Source: Pseudomonas fluorescens (GTDB lineage Bacteria; Pseudomonadota; Gammaproteobacteria; Pseudomonadales; Pseudomonadaceae). From it: 64,000 nucleotides of DNA. The stretch covers positions 1,550,001 through 1,614,000 of the forward strand of contig NZ_CABVIR010000001.1 of NCBI RefSeq assembly GCF_902498065.1, in the 5' to 3' direction. Position numbers and translations under genes: made by a program. Shown piece by piece: positions 41,904 through 52,106 of the stretch (position 1 is its first letter; the number at the start of each line of letters is the position of its first letter). Below the pieces are notes generated by a model. It was not told where the DNA came from. It made no database searches and saw only the letters and a list, made by a program, of their open reading frames with translations.

Positions 41904-44464
41904 CAGGCAATCTCCTCGGTGACTGGGATCAGGTTGAGTTCAGCGGCCATGATCGGGCGCCGTTGACCACGCTCCTGGACAAAGTGGATGTCCGGGTCCG
42001 GGCGTTTATCGTTGACGAAGGTGCGGAAGCGCTTGAGTTTTTCCGGGTCTTTGAGGGCGTTGGCCCACTCGCATTCATAGCGGTCGACCACCAATTGCAT
42101 CTGCGATTCGAGTTCGGCACCGAGTCCGAGGCTGTCGTTGATGATCACCTCTTTGAGGAAATCGAGGCCACCCTCCAGGCTTTCGCGCCATACCGAAGTG
42201 CGTTGCAGTTTGTCGGCGGTGCGGATGTAGAACATCAGGAAGCGGTCGATGTAGCGGATCAGTGTTGCATCGTCGAGGTCAGTGGCAAACAGCTCCGCGT
42301 GGCGCGGACGCATGCCGCCGTTACCGGCGATGTAGAGGTTCCAGCCCTTCTCGGTGGCGATCACGCCGACGTCTTTGCTCTGGGCTTCGGCGCACTCACG
42401 GGTGCAACCGGACACCGCGAACTTGAGCTTGTGCGGCGAGCGCAGACCTTTGTAGCGGTCCTCGATGGTCAGGGCCATTTGTACGCTGTCCTGCACGCCA
42501 TAACGGCACCAGGTACTGCCGACGCAAGACTTCACCGTCCGGGTCGATTTGCCGTAGGCGTGCCCGGTTTCGAAACCGGCTTCGATCAGCTCGGCCCAGA
42601 TGTCCGGCAATTCATGCAACTGCGCGCCGAACAGGTCGATTCGCTGACCACCGGTGATTTTGGTGTAGAGGTCGTATTTTTTCGCCACAACTCCGATGGC
42701 GATCAGTTTGTCGGCGGTGATTTCACCACCGGGAATGCGCGGCACCACCGAATAGGTGCCGTTCTTCTGCATGTTGGCCATGAAGGTGTCGTTGGTGTCC
42801 TGCAACGGTACCAGCGAGGCATCCATGATCGGCTGGTTCCAGCACGACGCGAGGATCGAGCCCACGGCCGGTTTGCACACGTCGCAGCCGGTGTGGCCAC
42901 GGCCATGTTTGGCCAGCAGTTCCTCGAAGGTGATCACCCCTTCTACGCGAACCAGCGCATACAGCTCCTGACGGGTATAGGCGAAGTGTTCGCACAGGCT
43001 TTTATCGACACTGACGCCTCGGGCAATCAGCTCGTGCTCGAAGACTTGCTTGAGCAGCCCGGCACAACCGCCACAGCCGGTGCAGGCCTTGGTCTGAGAC
43101 TTGAGCAGACCCAGGTCGGTGCAGCCGCCATCGATGGCCGAGCAGATGGAACCCTTGGTGACGTTGTGGCACGAGCAGACCGTGGCCGATTCCGGCAACG
43201 CGCCCGGCCCCAACGTCGGCGCACCTTCGGATGACGGCAGGATCAGACTGGCGGGCTCTGCCGGCAAGGCAATTGCGTTCTGCATGTATTGCAGCAGCGT
43301 GTCGTAATAGCTGTTGTCGCCGACCAGCACCGCGCCGATGACGTGTTTGCCGCAGGCATCCACCACCAGCCGCCGATAGCTGGCCGTGGTTTCGTCGATG
43401 AACTGAAAGCTGCGCGCACCCGGCGTGTGGCCATGCGCATCGCCGATGGAGCCGACGTCGACGCCCAGCAGCTTGAGTTTGGTCGACATGTCGGCCCCCA
43501 GAAACGGCTCGGCCATGTCGTTGCACAGACGTGCCGCCACACCGCGCGCCATCTGGTAGCCCGGCGCGACCAGGCCGAACAGCCCGCCATTCCAGGAGGC
43601 GCACTCGCCGATGGCGTAAATGTCCGGGTCGCTGGTCAGGCATTCGTCGTTAATTACCACGCCGCCGCGCGGACCGATCTCCAAGGCACAGTGGCGGGCC
43701 AGCGCATCTTGTGCGCGGATGCCGGCCGAGAACACGATCAGGTCGGTTTCAAGAAACTCGCCGTTGGCGAAATTCATGCGGTAGCGGTACTCCTCGCCCG
43801 CACTGATTGATTGAGTGGCGCGCGACAGGTGCACACCGACACCCAGTCTTTCGATCTGCGACTTGAGCGCAAGCCCCCCCATTTCGTCCAGTTGCACCGG
43901 CATCAGGCGCGGGGCGAACTCCACGACATGCGCTTCCAGACCGAGGCTTTTCAGCGCATTGGCGGCTTCAAGGCCCAGCAGGCCACCGCCGACCACCACG
44001 CCGCGTCGGGCGTTGGCAGCGGCGGCACGGATCGCGTCGAGGTCTTCAAGGGTTCGATACACCAGACGCGAATCGCCTTCGGCACCTTCGACGGGCGGCA
44101 CAAACGGATAGGAGCCGGTGGCCAACACCAATTTGTCGTAAGGGATGCAGCCCTGCGCGGTCATCACCTGGCACCGAGCGCGGTCGATTTCCAGCACCGG
44201 CACACCCAAATGCAGGGTGACGCCCGGCGTCTGGTAAAGCGATGCATCGGACAGCGCCAACGATTCGGCATCGCGGCCCGAGAAGTACTCGGACAGATGC
44301 ACACGGTCGTAGGCACGCATCGGCTCCTCGCTGAAGACGTGCAGCCGATACTGGTCAAGAGCGCCCCGCTCGATCAACTGTTCGACGCAATGATGTCCGA
44401 CCATGCCATTGCCGATCACGATCAGCGTTTGCACTTTGTTCAACGCGGCAACATTGGAATTCAT
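41903..44464 (-). CDS. nirB: Assimilatory nitrite reductase (NADH) large subunit
   Basis: An 853-residue NirB. The N-terminal FAD/NAD part begins VQTLIVIGNGMVGHHCVEQL and includes AIGECASWNGGLFGLVAPGYQMA (in part). The BFD-like [2Fe-2S] region has CSCHNVTKG and ACTGCGGCAGLL. The C-terminal siroheme/[4Fe-4S] half has SCVGSTWCRYG and SGCTRECAEAQSKD supplying the four cysteines. The TTG-started frame to 44491 is not used: ATG 44464 lies just past the leader terminator. It is controlled by the ANTAR-type leader at 44505-44577. Confidence 0.95.
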   Translation of the reverse strand: MNSNVAALNKVQTLIVIGNGMVGHHCVEQLIERGALDQYRLHVFSEEPMRAYDRVHLSEYFSGRDAESLALSDASLYQTPGVTLHLGVPVLEIDRARCQVMTAQGCIPYDKLVLATGSYPFVPPVEGAEGDSRLVYRTLEDLDAIRAAAANARRGVVVGGGLLGLEAANALKSLGLEAHVVEFAPRLMPVQLDEMGGLALKSQIERLGVGVHLSRATQSISAGEEYRYRMNFANGEFLETDLIVFSAGIRAQDALARHCALEIGPRGGVVINDECLTSDPDIYAIGECASWNGGLFGLVAPGYQMARGVAARLCNDMAEPFLGADMSTKLKLLGVDVGSIGDAHGHTPGARSFQFIDETTASYRRLVVDACGKHVIGAVLVGDNSYYDTLLQYMQNAIALPAEPASLILPSSEGAPTLGPGALPESATVCSCHNVTKGSICSAIDGGCTDLGLLKSQTKACTGCGGCAGLLKQVFEHELIARGVSVDKSLCEHFAYTRQELYALVRVEGVITFEELLAKHGRGHTGCDVCKPAVGSILASCWNQPIMDASLVPLQDTNDTFMANMQKNGTYSVVPRIPGGEITADKLIAIGVVAKKYDLYTKITGGQRIDLFGAQLHELPDIWAELIEAGFETGHAYGKSTRTVKSCVGSTWCRYGVQDSVQMALTIEDRYKGLRSPHKLKFAVSGCTRECAEAQSKDVGVIATEKGWNLYIAGNGGMRPRHAELFATDLDDATLIRYIDRFLMFYIRTADKLQRTSVWRESLEGGLDFLKEVIINDSLGLGAELESQMQLVVDRYECEWANALKDPEKLKRFRTFVNDKRPDPDIHFVQERGQRRPIMAAELNLIPVTEEIA

Positions 44465-44504
44465 AAGAAGCACCCGGCTAAAACGGTTCAAAAAGCAAAA
44501 AAAA

Positions 44505-44532
44505 ACGCCTGAAACCTTGCGGTTCCAGGCGT
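44505..44532 (-). terminator. Leader terminator (attenuator) before nirB
   Basis: On the minus strand ACGCCTG-GAACC-gcaa-GGTTT-CAGGCGT forms a strong hairpin followed by nine T residues, 33 bp before the nirB start. Its ascending arm shares GCCTG with hairpin 2 of the upstream antiterminator motif, so the two cannot form together. Confidence 0.9.
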
Positions 44533-44577
44533 CTTTGCCTGTTCTTTTGCGGTGTTAGCACCAGACGTCTATGCCTG
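44526..44577 (-). promoter_or_regulatory. ANTAR-type two-hairpin leader (NasT target) of nirBD
   Basis: Two minus-strand hairpins: CAGGC-ATAGAC-GTCTG at 44577-44562 and CAGGC-AAAGAC-GCCTG at 44541-44526. Both loops have six bases with A in position 1 and G in position 4, the signature recognised by ANTAR regulators such as NasT. They are 20 nt apart and the second overlaps the attenuator. The mechanism is established for nas/nir leaders; its operation here is inferred. Confidence 0.85.
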
Positions 44578-45040
44578 ATCCACCGATGTTGCCCATGATT
44601 CGATCGTCGTTGACCGAGGGGGCTGCCCACTCGATTGCATTCAGGGTGGGCCTGTTCGGTGTATTGCAGTGTTTGTGCCAGATCACGAAAGTGCTGCTCA
44701 GGGGCGGTCTTTCTGACGTTTCGGCATGGAATTCACCGTGAAAACAGGTCGCTCTTGCCTTCGCATAGTGCAGCGAGAGGCCGCGCGGCTTTATAAAAGT
44801 GCACAAATGTCATCTACCCTACAACATCTCCAGCCAATGCTTAATCTGCACACATCTCGTAAAACTCGCCGCGAAAACGGGCCGAGTCTCTTTTTCATTT
44901 CTGCGCCGCATTTGCACGGCTGTGCGACAGATCCCGCTTCAGGGCTCCCCTGTTGCGCCCCCGTGGTGGTAGGTTGGAAACGTTTTGTTTCATTAATCAA
45001 ACTCTTCTAACTCACTCCCTGCAAAGGAATGCCCCCAGCA
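44578..45040. other. Divergent promoter region of nirBD and the dipeptidase gene
   Basis: About 460 bp with no credible coding frame. The left half must hold the nirB promoter, probably NtrC/sigma-54 or NasT-linked, though I could not identify a GG-N10-GC element with confidence. The right half is AT-richer before the dipeptidase. Confidence 0.5.
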
Positions 45041-46780
45041 ATGGACTTCTCACTCAAGCACCTGGCCGCAACCACCCTGATGTTGGCCAGCCTTTCATCG
45101 TTCACCACGGCCGCGCACGCCAACATCACCCCGGAACAGAGCGCGACCATCCTCAAAACGTTCAGTGACGCATCGGCCACTGATTTCAGGCAGTTCCTGA
45201 CCAGCCTGGGCAAGACCGATCTGGCCAAAACCGATGACCTCGGCGCGGCAATCAGTGCCTTTCTGGACAACAAGACCCTTTCCGCCGACCAGCAGAACGA
45301 AATCCATCGCCTGCTTGGGCTCTATGCGCGAGTGAAGTACGGCAACGCCGCCACCGAAACGCTACGCGAACTGGTAGCCATCCCGACCTTCAACGTGGAC
45401 GGCGTTGCCCAGCACGACAACCCTGAATTCACCAAGATCGCCGACAAGATCAGGAGCCTGGCCCAGGCCTTCAACCTTAACTTTCGCAACATCGACAACC
45501 GCGTCTATGAGATCTCCCTCGAGGGCAGTGGCGATGAAGTGGTCGGCATTCACGCCCACGCCGACGTGGTGCCCGTGACACCGGAGAACTGGGTCCTGGA
45601 AGACGGCACCAAACTCGATCCGTTCAAGGTCACCCTGATTGGCGACCGCATGTATGGCCGGGGCACCGAGGATGACAAGAACGGTATCGTGGTGGCGCTC
45701 TACGCCATGAAAGTGATCAAGGAAGAAAAACTGCCGCTGGCGAGGAATTTCAAGCTGTTGGTCGACACCACCGAGGAAACTTCGGGCGACGCCATCCCCT
45801 ACTACTTCGAACACAACCCGACACCCAACTACAACCTGGCGCTGGATGGCGGCTATCCGGTGGTGATTGCCGAGAAAGGCTACGGCACCGTCATGGCCAA
45901 CTTCCCCAAGCGCAAGGCCGACGGCAAGGGCGCTGAAATCGTCTCGATGACTGGCGGCCTGGCCACCAACCAGATTCCGTCGGCTTCGGTCGCCACTCTA
46001 TTGAGCGACAAGCCTGCTGAACTGGCAGCCAGCCTGCAGAAGGCCGGTACCGATTTTGCCAAGCGCAATGGCGGCAATTTCAGCGTGAACGCCAAGGTTG
46101 ACGGCAAGAACGTCAAGCTGACGGTCACCGGCGTTTCCGCCCACTCCTCCGAGCCGGAGTCAGGCGTTAACCCGGTATCGCGGATGCTGGTCTTCATCAA
46201 TGGCCTCGACGGCAAGGTCGCGCTCAAGCACAACCACATCACCGACGCCGCCCGCTATGCCTCCGATAACTGGGGGCTGGATTACCTGGGTGGCAAATTG
46301 GCGGTCGGCTTCTCCGATGCCTTCATGGGACCGCTGACCACCTCCCTGACGTTTGTCGGGATGGATGAAAAGACCTTCAAGCTCGCGGTCAACTTGCGCG
46401 TGCCGAAGGGCAAGTCCCCGGAAGCACTCAAGGCCGAAATCGCCGACAAGATTGGCGCCTGGAGCAAAAAGTCCCACGTTGCAGCGACGTTCGATTACTC
46501 GATTGCCGAGCCGATGTACCGCAACCCCGAGGGTGAATGGGTCAAGGCCCTGCTGGCCGTGGCCAGCGAAAACCTTGGCATGAAACACGAGTTCGGCACC
46601 TCTGCCGGCGCCACTTCGGTTCATGAATTGCCCAATGGCGTGCAGTTCGGTCTGGCCCGGCCCGAGAACAAATACACCGGCCACACCGACAACGAGTTCA
46701 AGACGGTCGACCAGTTCCTGCTGGACCTGCAGATCGTGACCGAGATGATGGGGCGCATCGGGCAATTGCCGACACTCTGA
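45041..46780 (+). CDS. Exported M20 dipeptidase
   Basis: A 579-residue M20 metallopeptidase with a Sec signal (MDFSLKHLAATTLMLASLSSFTTAAHA). Metal-binding motifs are VVGIHAHADVVPVTP (H and D), YGRGTEDDKNGIVVALYAM (bridging D), VDTTEETSGDAIPYYF (catalytic EE) and C-terminal GTSAGATSVHELPNGVQFG. Length and the DKNG motif fit PepV/Sapep-like dipeptidases. An upstream ATG at 45029 is only two bases from AAAGGA, so 45041 is preferred. It would release amino acids from dipeptides in the periplasm, and the porin 220 bp downstream may act with it. Confidence 0.83.
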   Translation: MDFSLKHLAATTLMLASLSSFTTAAHANITPEQSATILKTFSDASATDFRQFLTSLGKTDLAKTDDLGAAISAFLDNKTLSADQQNEIHRLLGLYARVKYGNAATETLRELVAIPTFNVDGVAQHDNPEFTKIADKIRSLAQAFNLNFRNIDNRVYEISLEGSGDEVVGIHAHADVVPVTPENWVLEDGTKLDPFKVTLIGDRMYGRGTEDDKNGIVVALYAMKVIKEEKLPLARNFKLLVDTTEETSGDAIPYYFEHNPTPNYNLALDGGYPVVIAEKGYGTVMANFPKRKADGKGAEIVSMTGGLATNQIPSASVATLLSDKPAELAASLQKAGTDFAKRNGGNFSVNAKVDGKNVKLTVTGVSAHSSEPESGVNPVSRMLVFINGLDGKVALKHNHITDAARYASDNWGLDYLGGKLAVGFSDAFMGPLTTSLTFVGMDEKTFKLAVNLRVPKGKSPEALKAEIADKIGAWSKKSHVAATFDYSIAEPMYRNPEGEWVKALLAVASENLGMKHEFGTSAGATSVHELPNGVQFGLARPENKYTGHTDNEFKTVDQFLLDLQIVTEMMGRIGQLPTL

Positions 46781-46788
46781 TCCCTTCC

Positions 46789-46811
46789 GGACCCGCCGTT
46801 CTGGCGGGTCC
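46789..46811 (+). terminator. Terminator of the dipeptidase gene
   Basis: GGACCCGCC-GTTCT-GGCGGGTCC, a perfect 9-bp stem eight bases after the stop, followed by CGTCTTTTAT. Confidence 0.85.
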
Positions 46812-47004
46812 CGTCTTTTATGCCTTCGCATCATCGTTGCCTCCAGAGCAACGATGTCTGAATAAAGTTGCTCTTGCTGCCATTGGTCAATGGAGCGAGC
46901 ATCGCTCTCGACACCGCAGCACCGTCAAAACCACACGCTGACGGCTGTCATTACCTCCCCCGTCCCACTCGCAAGGCCCTCGAAAGAGCGCCTACGGCGG
47001 AGTC

Positions 47005-48288
47005 ATGTCTAATAAAAACAAGAGTCAACATATGACAAAAGATCGAGGCAAACTCTGTGTGCTGTTCTTCACAGGAGCGGGCGCCAACCTCGCCCAGGCC
47101 GCCGACAGCGGATTTGTGGAGCAGTCCACTGCAACGCTGACAACCCGAAACTATTTTTTCAGCAGGGATTTCTCCGACATCCGAGGTTCGGAAAAATCGA
47201 TGGCCCAGGAGTGGGCGCAAGGCTTCATCCTCAACTTCAAGTCCGGTTACACGCCGGGGCTGGTGGGATTTGGCCTGGACGCCACCGCCAAGTTCGGCAT
47301 CAAGCTCGACAGCAGTCCGGACCGGGTCAACTCGGGGTTGTTACCGGTGAAGGACGATGGCCGTGCCGCTGACAATTATGGTCGCCTGGGGGTGGCGGCC
47401 AAGATGCGTTTTTCCAAAACCGAGCTGAAGTTCGGTGAACTGCAACCCAACATTCCTTCGCTGGTTTTCAGCGACATCCGCTTGCTGCCCCCCGCCTACC
47501 AAGGCGCGAGCATTACCAGCAGTGAAATTCCCGGCCTGACGCTGCAAGCCGGGCACCTGACCTCCACGACCCTGCGCAACGAAGCCGGCGAAAGCAAACT
47601 CCAGGCCTTGCTGGGCAACAAGCCGCAGCGCCAGGTGTCGAGCGATGCCTTCAATTACGTGGGCGGCGACTACGCGTTCAACAGTAATCGCACGACCGTG
47701 AGTGCCTGGCATTCCCGACTGGAGGATATCTACGAGCAGAACTTCTTCGGTTTAAAACACAGTGAGCCCGTGGGAAGCTGGGTGCTGGGGGCCAATCTCG
47801 GTTATTACGACGCCAAGGAGGAAGGTCGCAAACGGGTGGGCAAGGTCGACAACCAGGCCTTCTTCTCGCTGCTATCGGCCAAGCTCGGTGGTCATACGTT
47901 CTATGCCGGTTACCAGGGCATGTACGGCGACAGTCCCTTTCCTCGCGTGTTTCTCAATGTCAGTGCGCTTGGCAACGAACTGCCGACCTACGAGTTCGTC
48001 TCCACTCATGAGCGCTCCTTCCAAGTGCGCTATGACTATGACTTCGCGGCCCTCGGTGTGCCGGGGTTGTTAGCCAGCACCCGCTATGTCACTGGCGACA
48101 ATGTGAAGACCGGGATGGGTTATGAGGGCAAAGATCGGGAGCGTGACCTGGACCTCAGTTACACCTTCCAGTCCGCCCCGCTGAAAGGCCTCGGCGTGCG
48201 AGTGCGCAACGCGATGGCGCGCTCCAACTACCGCACGGACATCAACGAGAACCGGTTGATCATCAGTTACACCTGGACGTTGTTCTGA
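47005..48288 (+). CDS. OprD-family outer-membrane porin
   Basis: A 427-residue porin of the OprD/Occ family. After a short basic n-region and hydrophobic core ([18 protein letters not shown]) come [58 protein letters not shown] (in part) and a terminal beta strand [13 protein letters not shown]. Two starts are possible: ATG 47005 (GGAG two bases away) or ATG 47032, the latter giving a more usual signal. It is separate from the dipeptidase by a terminator. It probably admits dipeptides or amino-acid derivatives. Confidence 0.9.
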   Translation: MSNKNKSQHMTKDRGKLCVLFFTGAGANLAQAADSGFVEQSTATLTTRNYFFSRDFSDIRGSEKSMAQEWAQGFILNFKSGYTPGLVGFGLDATAKFGIKLDSSPDRVNSGLLPVKDDGRAADNYGRLGVAAKMRFSKTELKFGELQPNIPSLVFSDIRLLPPAYQGASITSSEIPGLTLQAGHLTSTTLRNEAGESKLQALLGNKPQRQVSSDAFNYVGGDYAFNSNRTTVSAWHSRLEDIYEQNFFGLKHSEPVGSWVLGANLGYYDAKEEGRKRVGKVDNQAFFSLLSAKLGGHTFYAGYQGMYGDSPFPRVFLNVSALGNELPTYEFVSTHERSFQVRYDYDFAALGVPGLLASTRYVTGDNVKTGMGYEGKDRERDLDLSYTFQSAPLKGLGVRVRNAMARSNYRTDINENRLIISYTWTLF

Positions 48289-48302
48289 GTTCTCAAATTA
48301 AT

Positions 48303-48330
48303 TGTGGGGGCGAATAACTTCGCCCCCACA
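48303..48330. terminator. REP-like hairpin after the porin gene
   Basis: TGTGGGGGCGAA-TAAC-TTCGCCCCCACA, a perfect 12-bp stem 14 bp past the stop and 26 bp before the convergent RidA gene. It can end both transcripts. Confidence 0.85.
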
Positions 48331-48356
48331 GGGCAACTTTTAGCGTTGCCCGGCCT

Positions 48357-48821
48357 TCAACGGACTTCCACGGTCATCTCGATTTCGACACAAGCACCCA
48401 ACGGGATCTGGGCCACACCGAATGCCGAGCGTGCGTGTTTTCCCTGATCCCCAAACACCTCGGCAAACAGCTCCGAGGCGCCGTTCGTGACCAGATGCTG
48501 CTCGGTGAAACGGGAAGTTGAATTCACCAGGCTCAGCACTTTGACAATCCGCGTGACCCGATTCAGATCGCCAACATGAGCCTGCAGCGTCGCCAGCAAG
48601 TCGATGGCCGTCGAACGCGCGGCCGCATAGCCCTCCTCTGTCGTCAGCGTTTCGCCCAGTTTTCCTGCCCAGACTTTGCCGTCCTTTTTCGCAATATGGC
48701 CGGACAGGTAAACGACATTGCCACTCTGCGCACTCATCGCATAGGCAGCGGCGGGAGCACCGGTGGTGGGTAATTCGATACCGAGCTCTTTCAGACGGGT
48801 ATAAACGTCGCGTTCAATCAT
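48357..48821 (-). CDS. RidA-family enamine/imine deaminase
   Basis: A 154-residue RidA (YjgF/YER057c) protein of the slightly longer subgroup. It begins MIERDVYTRLKELGIELP and has GNVVYLSGHIAKKDGKVWAG, and C-terminal HARSAFGVAQIPLGACVEIEMTV with the catalytic arginine in A-R-S-A. ATG 48821 follows GAGGAAATC. RidA speeds hydrolysis of reactive enamines. It is 81 bp downstream of the creatininase-like gene on the same strand, implying that an enamine or imine appears in that pathway. Confidence 0.88.
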   Translation of the reverse strand: MIERDVYTRLKELGIELPTTGAPAAAYAMSAQSGNVVYLSGHIAKKDGKVWAGKLGETLTTEEGYAAARSTAIDLLATLQAHVGDLNRVTRIVKVLSLVNSTSRFTEQHLVTNGASELFAEVFGDQGKHARSAFGVAQIPLGACVEIEMTVEVR

Positions 48822-48902
48822 GGGATTTCCTCGAACAGGATGTGCCAACGCCCGGGATTACCGGGCGCTGGTCAAGTTGAAAAAAGGGGTTAATCGGGTT
48901 GT

Positions 48903-49652
48903 TTAGCCGGGTATCGATTCGCGGCTGAAGGCATCGAGTTCCTGCACCAGGCCCTGTGCTGCCATCATCACCAGGTCGCGGCCTTTATCCGGGCTGGCCA
49001 GGGACGGATCCGACCCCATGCGACCATCCGGATGACGTGCGCGGAAATCGAGCGCTTCGCGGATAGGTCCCCACGGCGCGATCTGCGGCGAGTACTGGGC
49101 GGACTTGATGGCGTCCGGGTAAGCCCATTGGGTGACCGCGATCTCGGACGGCGTGGCATGAATCCCGTGGCCCGTAGGGAATTGCTCTCGCGCCAATTCA
49201 CCGACCCCTTCCAGATCCCACCAGTTGCACAACTTCAACGCGAACCCCGCAGGGCGTCGAGCGAAGCTGGCTTCGGCATACAGTTCCGAGAACGCCGCTT
49301 CGATGGAGGCGACGTTGCCGCCGTGGCCATTGAGGAAAAGGATTTTCTCAAACCCGTGAGCGGCCAACGAACGTACCCAGTCGCCAATGGCCGCTATGAA
49401 CGTCGAAGGACGCAGTGAAATGGTCCCGGGGAACCCAAGATGGTGTTGGGCCATGCCGATGTTGAAGGTTGGCGCAATCAGGATGTCTGCCGATTTCTGC
49501 GCTTCATGTGCAATGATTTCGGGACACATCCAGTCAGTCCCCAACAGACCGGTCGGACCGTGTTGTTCATTGGAGCCGATCGGGACCACGATGGTGCGGC
49601 TGCGTTCAAGGAATTGCCCGATCTCGGCCCAGGTCGATAGGTGTAAAAGCAT
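48903..49652 (-). CDS. Creatininase-family amidohydrolase
   Basis: A 249-residue creatininase-family protein starting MLLHLSTWAEIGQFLERS. The metal-binding signature VVPIGSNEQHGPTGLLGTDW (E, H, D ligands), GMAQHHLGFPGTISLRP and LFLNGHGGN are present. The family opens cyclic or linear amides (creatinine, 3-dehydro-4-phospho compounds, mycofactocin peptides). It lies between an MFS transporter gene (62 bp upstream) and RidA, so the three probably handle one imported amide. The annotated frame to 49718 lacks a ribosome site. Confidence 0.87.
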   Translation of the reverse strand: MLLHLSTWAEIGQFLERSRTIVVPIGSNEQHGPTGLLGTDWMCPEIIAHEAQKSADILIAPTFNIGMAQHHLGFPGTISLRPSTFIAAIGDWVRSLAAHGFEKILFLNGHGGNVASIEAAFSELYAEASFARRPAGFALKLCNWWDLEGVGELAREQFPTGHGIHATPSEIAVTQWAYPDAIKSAQYSPQIAPWGPIREALDFRARHPDGRMGSDPSLASPDKGRDLVMMAAQGLVQELDAFSRESIPG

Positions 49653-49714
49653 GTGGGTTCTCTCTTTAAAAGGGTTCCTCTCGGAACACGACTGATCAAG
49701 TGGGAGGCGGTTGA

Positions 49715-51028
49715 TCAACCCGCGCTGAATTCAGAAACCGAGCTATCACGGGGGCGCGGTTTGGTGGAAAGGATCACGAACGCTGCGCACAGGAACACGC
49801 AGCCCACAATAACGATGCCGAGATTGGCGCTGCCGGTTGCCGTTTTCGCCCAGCCAATCACCGCAGGCCCCCAGAAACCGCCGGAAAGTCCGATGGTGTT
49901 GATCAAAGCGATGCCGCCCGCCGCCGCGTCACCCTTGATGTGTTCGGACGGCATCGCCCAGAGCACGGTATAGGCCATGAACATCATGGCGGTTGCCAGC
50001 GTCAGCAGCACCAGCGAAGCCATCAGGTGACCGTCGGCAAACGGGTACATGAGCAGCAGGATCGCACCGATGCCCGCAGGGACTGCGCAGTGATAGCGTC
50101 GTTCGCCGACCCGGTCGGATCGACGCCCTATCCAGTACATGCCGCATGCTGCGGCGACATAGGGAATCGCGGCATACCAACCCAATTGCATGGTGTCGTT
50201 GACGCCCTGGGCCTTGAGGATGGCCGGCAGCCAGAAACTCATGGCGTAGATCGAAAAGATGATGCAGAAATAGGCCGACGCCAGGACGTAGATTTTCGGG
50301 TCGCGCAACACCGCCCGGAACGAATGGACGCGCCCCGTCGATGCACCGAGTTCACTCTCCAGCAGTTTCCTTTCTTCACCACTCAGCCAGCGGGCCTCTG
50401 AGGGCCGATTGGAAAGAACGAAAAAGGTCAGAATGCCAAGAAACACGCAAGGCAGGCCTTCAATCAAAAACATCCACTGCCACCCGGCCAAGCCGCCAAC
50501 GCCTTCGAACGTGGTGATCAGCCAGGCAGACAGCGGACCGCCAATAATGCCGCCGATGGGGCCGGCAATAAACACGATCGCAATGGCCCGGGCCATTCGC
50601 TTCGGACCGTACCAGCAAGACAGGTAATAGATCATGCCCGGGGCAAAACCGGCTTCGAATACGCCCAGCAGAAAACGCATCGCATAAAACATCGGCACGT
50701 TACGCACGAACAGCATGCAGGCCGAGGTGATGCCCCAGCACACCAGAATGCGGCTGAAGGTTTTTCGCGCCCCCACCTTCGGCAACATCAAATTGCTTGG
50801 TATCTCGAACAACACATACCCCAGAAAGAAAATCCCTGCGCCCGCGCCGTAGGCCGCATCGGATAGCCCGAGATCATTTTGCATTTGCAGTTTGGCAAAG
50901 CCGACGTTGATCCGGTCCAGATACGCAAAGACGTAGCAAATGAACAGGAGTGGCAACAGCCGCCAATTGAGCTTGCGGTACAGGGCCGAAACGGCATCAC
51001 TGCTTGCCGGTGTCAGTAAGGTTGACAT
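49715..51028 (-). CDS. MFS transporter, anion:cation symporter (phthalate permease) type
   Basis: A 437-residue permease with 12 predicted helices. [34 protein letters not shown] (in part) is the standard N-terminal signature of the ACS/phthalate-permease family; [29 protein letters not shown] (in part) is its motif region after helix 4. ATG 51028 follows GGAG at six bases. It is the first gene of the creatininase-RidA group and divergent from a LysR gene across 139 bp, and it likely imports the acidic substrate. Confidence 0.9.
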   Translation of the reverse strand: MSTLLTPASSDAVSALYRKLNWRLLPLLFICYVFAYLDRINVGFAKLQMQNDLGLSDAAYGAGAGIFFLGYVLFEIPSNLMLPKVGARKTFSRILVCWGITSACMLFVRNVPMFYAMRFLLGVFEAGFAPGMIYYLSCWYGPKRMARAIAIVFIAGPIGGIIGGPLSAWLITTFEGVGGLAGWQWMFLIEGLPCVFLGILTFFVLSNRPSEARWLSGEERKLLESELGASTGRVHSFRAVLRDPKIYVLASAYFCIIFSIYAMSFWLPAILKAQGVNDTMQLGWYAAIPYVAAACGMYWIGRRSDRVGERRYHCAVPAGIGAILLLMYPFADGHLMASLVLLTLATAMMFMAYTVLWAMPSEHIKGDAAAGGIALINTIGLSGGFWGPAVIGWAKTATGSANLGIVIVGCVFLCAAFVILSTKPRPRDSSVSEFSAG

Positions 51029-51166
51029 GCGAGTCTCCAATTATTCTTGTTGGGCTGCGGTCGTGCCAAGGAATGTTGCACCGACACCTCAGCCCCAGCA
51101 AGAGCAACTAAGTTCGTGTATCGTTGCCCTATAGGCAACACAGACTTTCTGAAGGGAGGGCCCGAG

Positions 51167-52102
51167 ATGCGCGAGATCAACCAACAACGGCTGCGGTATT
51201 TTCACGAAGTGCTGGTCCACGGCTCGATTCGTGGCGCGGCAGACAGCATCAATACGTCGCCTTCCGTGATCACGCGCCAGATCAAGCTGCTGGAAGAGGA
51301 ACTGGGGGCGAAGCTGTTCGAGCGTCAGGCCCGTGGCGTCCAACCCACTGAGGCGGCGGCGCATTTGCTGGAGTTCTGGCGCGGCTATCGATCACACCAG
51401 GAAAAGCTCGAAGACCAGCTCCAGGCGATCAAGGGCCTGCAACAAGGCCAGGTGCGCGTCGTCATCAGTGAGGGCTATGTCGATGCCTTGGTCGACAACG
51501 TGCTCGCCCCCTTCTGCAAACAGTACCCGAAGCTCGATGTCAGGCTGGACATCCTTCCTGTCGACGACGTACTGAACGAAGTTGCCGAGAACCGTGCGCA
51601 CATCGGCCTTGCTTATAATCCCCCGCCGCATTCGCAAATCGATTTTCGCGCGACGTCATCGCAGCCGGTGATGCTGCTGGTTCGCCCCGATCACCCGTTG
51701 GCGGTGCGAGGGATAACGGCAACCATCGAGGACATACTTACCTGCCAACTGGTATTGACGCCCACCACATTCGGTATCGGTCATGCGATAAAGATGCTCG
51801 AGTACGCCGAAAAAATCGAAATCCGCCCGGCCCTGGTCAGCAACTCCCTCGCCGCACTCAAGCGCCTAGTGGCCTCCGGAGATTTCGCCTCGTTGCTCGG
51901 CGAATTCGCAGCCTATCGAGAAATCGAACAGGGCAGCCTCGCGGCGGTACTGATCGACCATCCACTGTTTTTGGGCGTGAAAGCGAAACTGCTGGTGAAG
52001 TCCGGCCGCCCCCTGGCCGCCCCTGCTCAGGAGTTGTTGAACTGGATGCTACAGCGCTTGCCGATGTTTACCTCTGGCGACGAAGTGACGTACGCCCGGT
52101 AA
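51167..52102 (+). CDS. LysR-family transcriptional regulator
   Basis: A 311-residue LysR protein: HTH in [39 protein letters not shown] (in part), effector domain from about residue 95. The open frame begins at 51047, but ATG 51167 follows GGGAGGG. Divergent from the MFS gene, it is the likely regulator of MFS-creatininase-RidA. Its stop is 4 bp from the stop of the convergent GH13 gene, leaving no room for a separate terminator. Confidence 0.9.
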   Translation: MREINQQRLRYFHEVLVHGSIRGAADSINTSPSVITRQIKLLEEELGAKLFERQARGVQPTEAAAHLLEFWRGYRSHQEKLEDQLQAIKGLQQGQVRVVISEGYVDALVDNVLAPFCKQYPKLDVRLDILPVDDVLNEVAENRAHIGLAYNPPPHSQIDFRATSSQPVMLLVRPDHPLAVRGITATIEDILTCQLVLTPTTFGIGHAIKMLEYAEKIEIRPALVSNSLAALKRLVASGDFASLLGEFAAYREIEQGSLAAVLIDHPLFLGVKAKLLVKSGRPLAAPAQELLNWMLQRLPMFTSGDEVTYAR

Positions 52103-52106
52103 CCGG

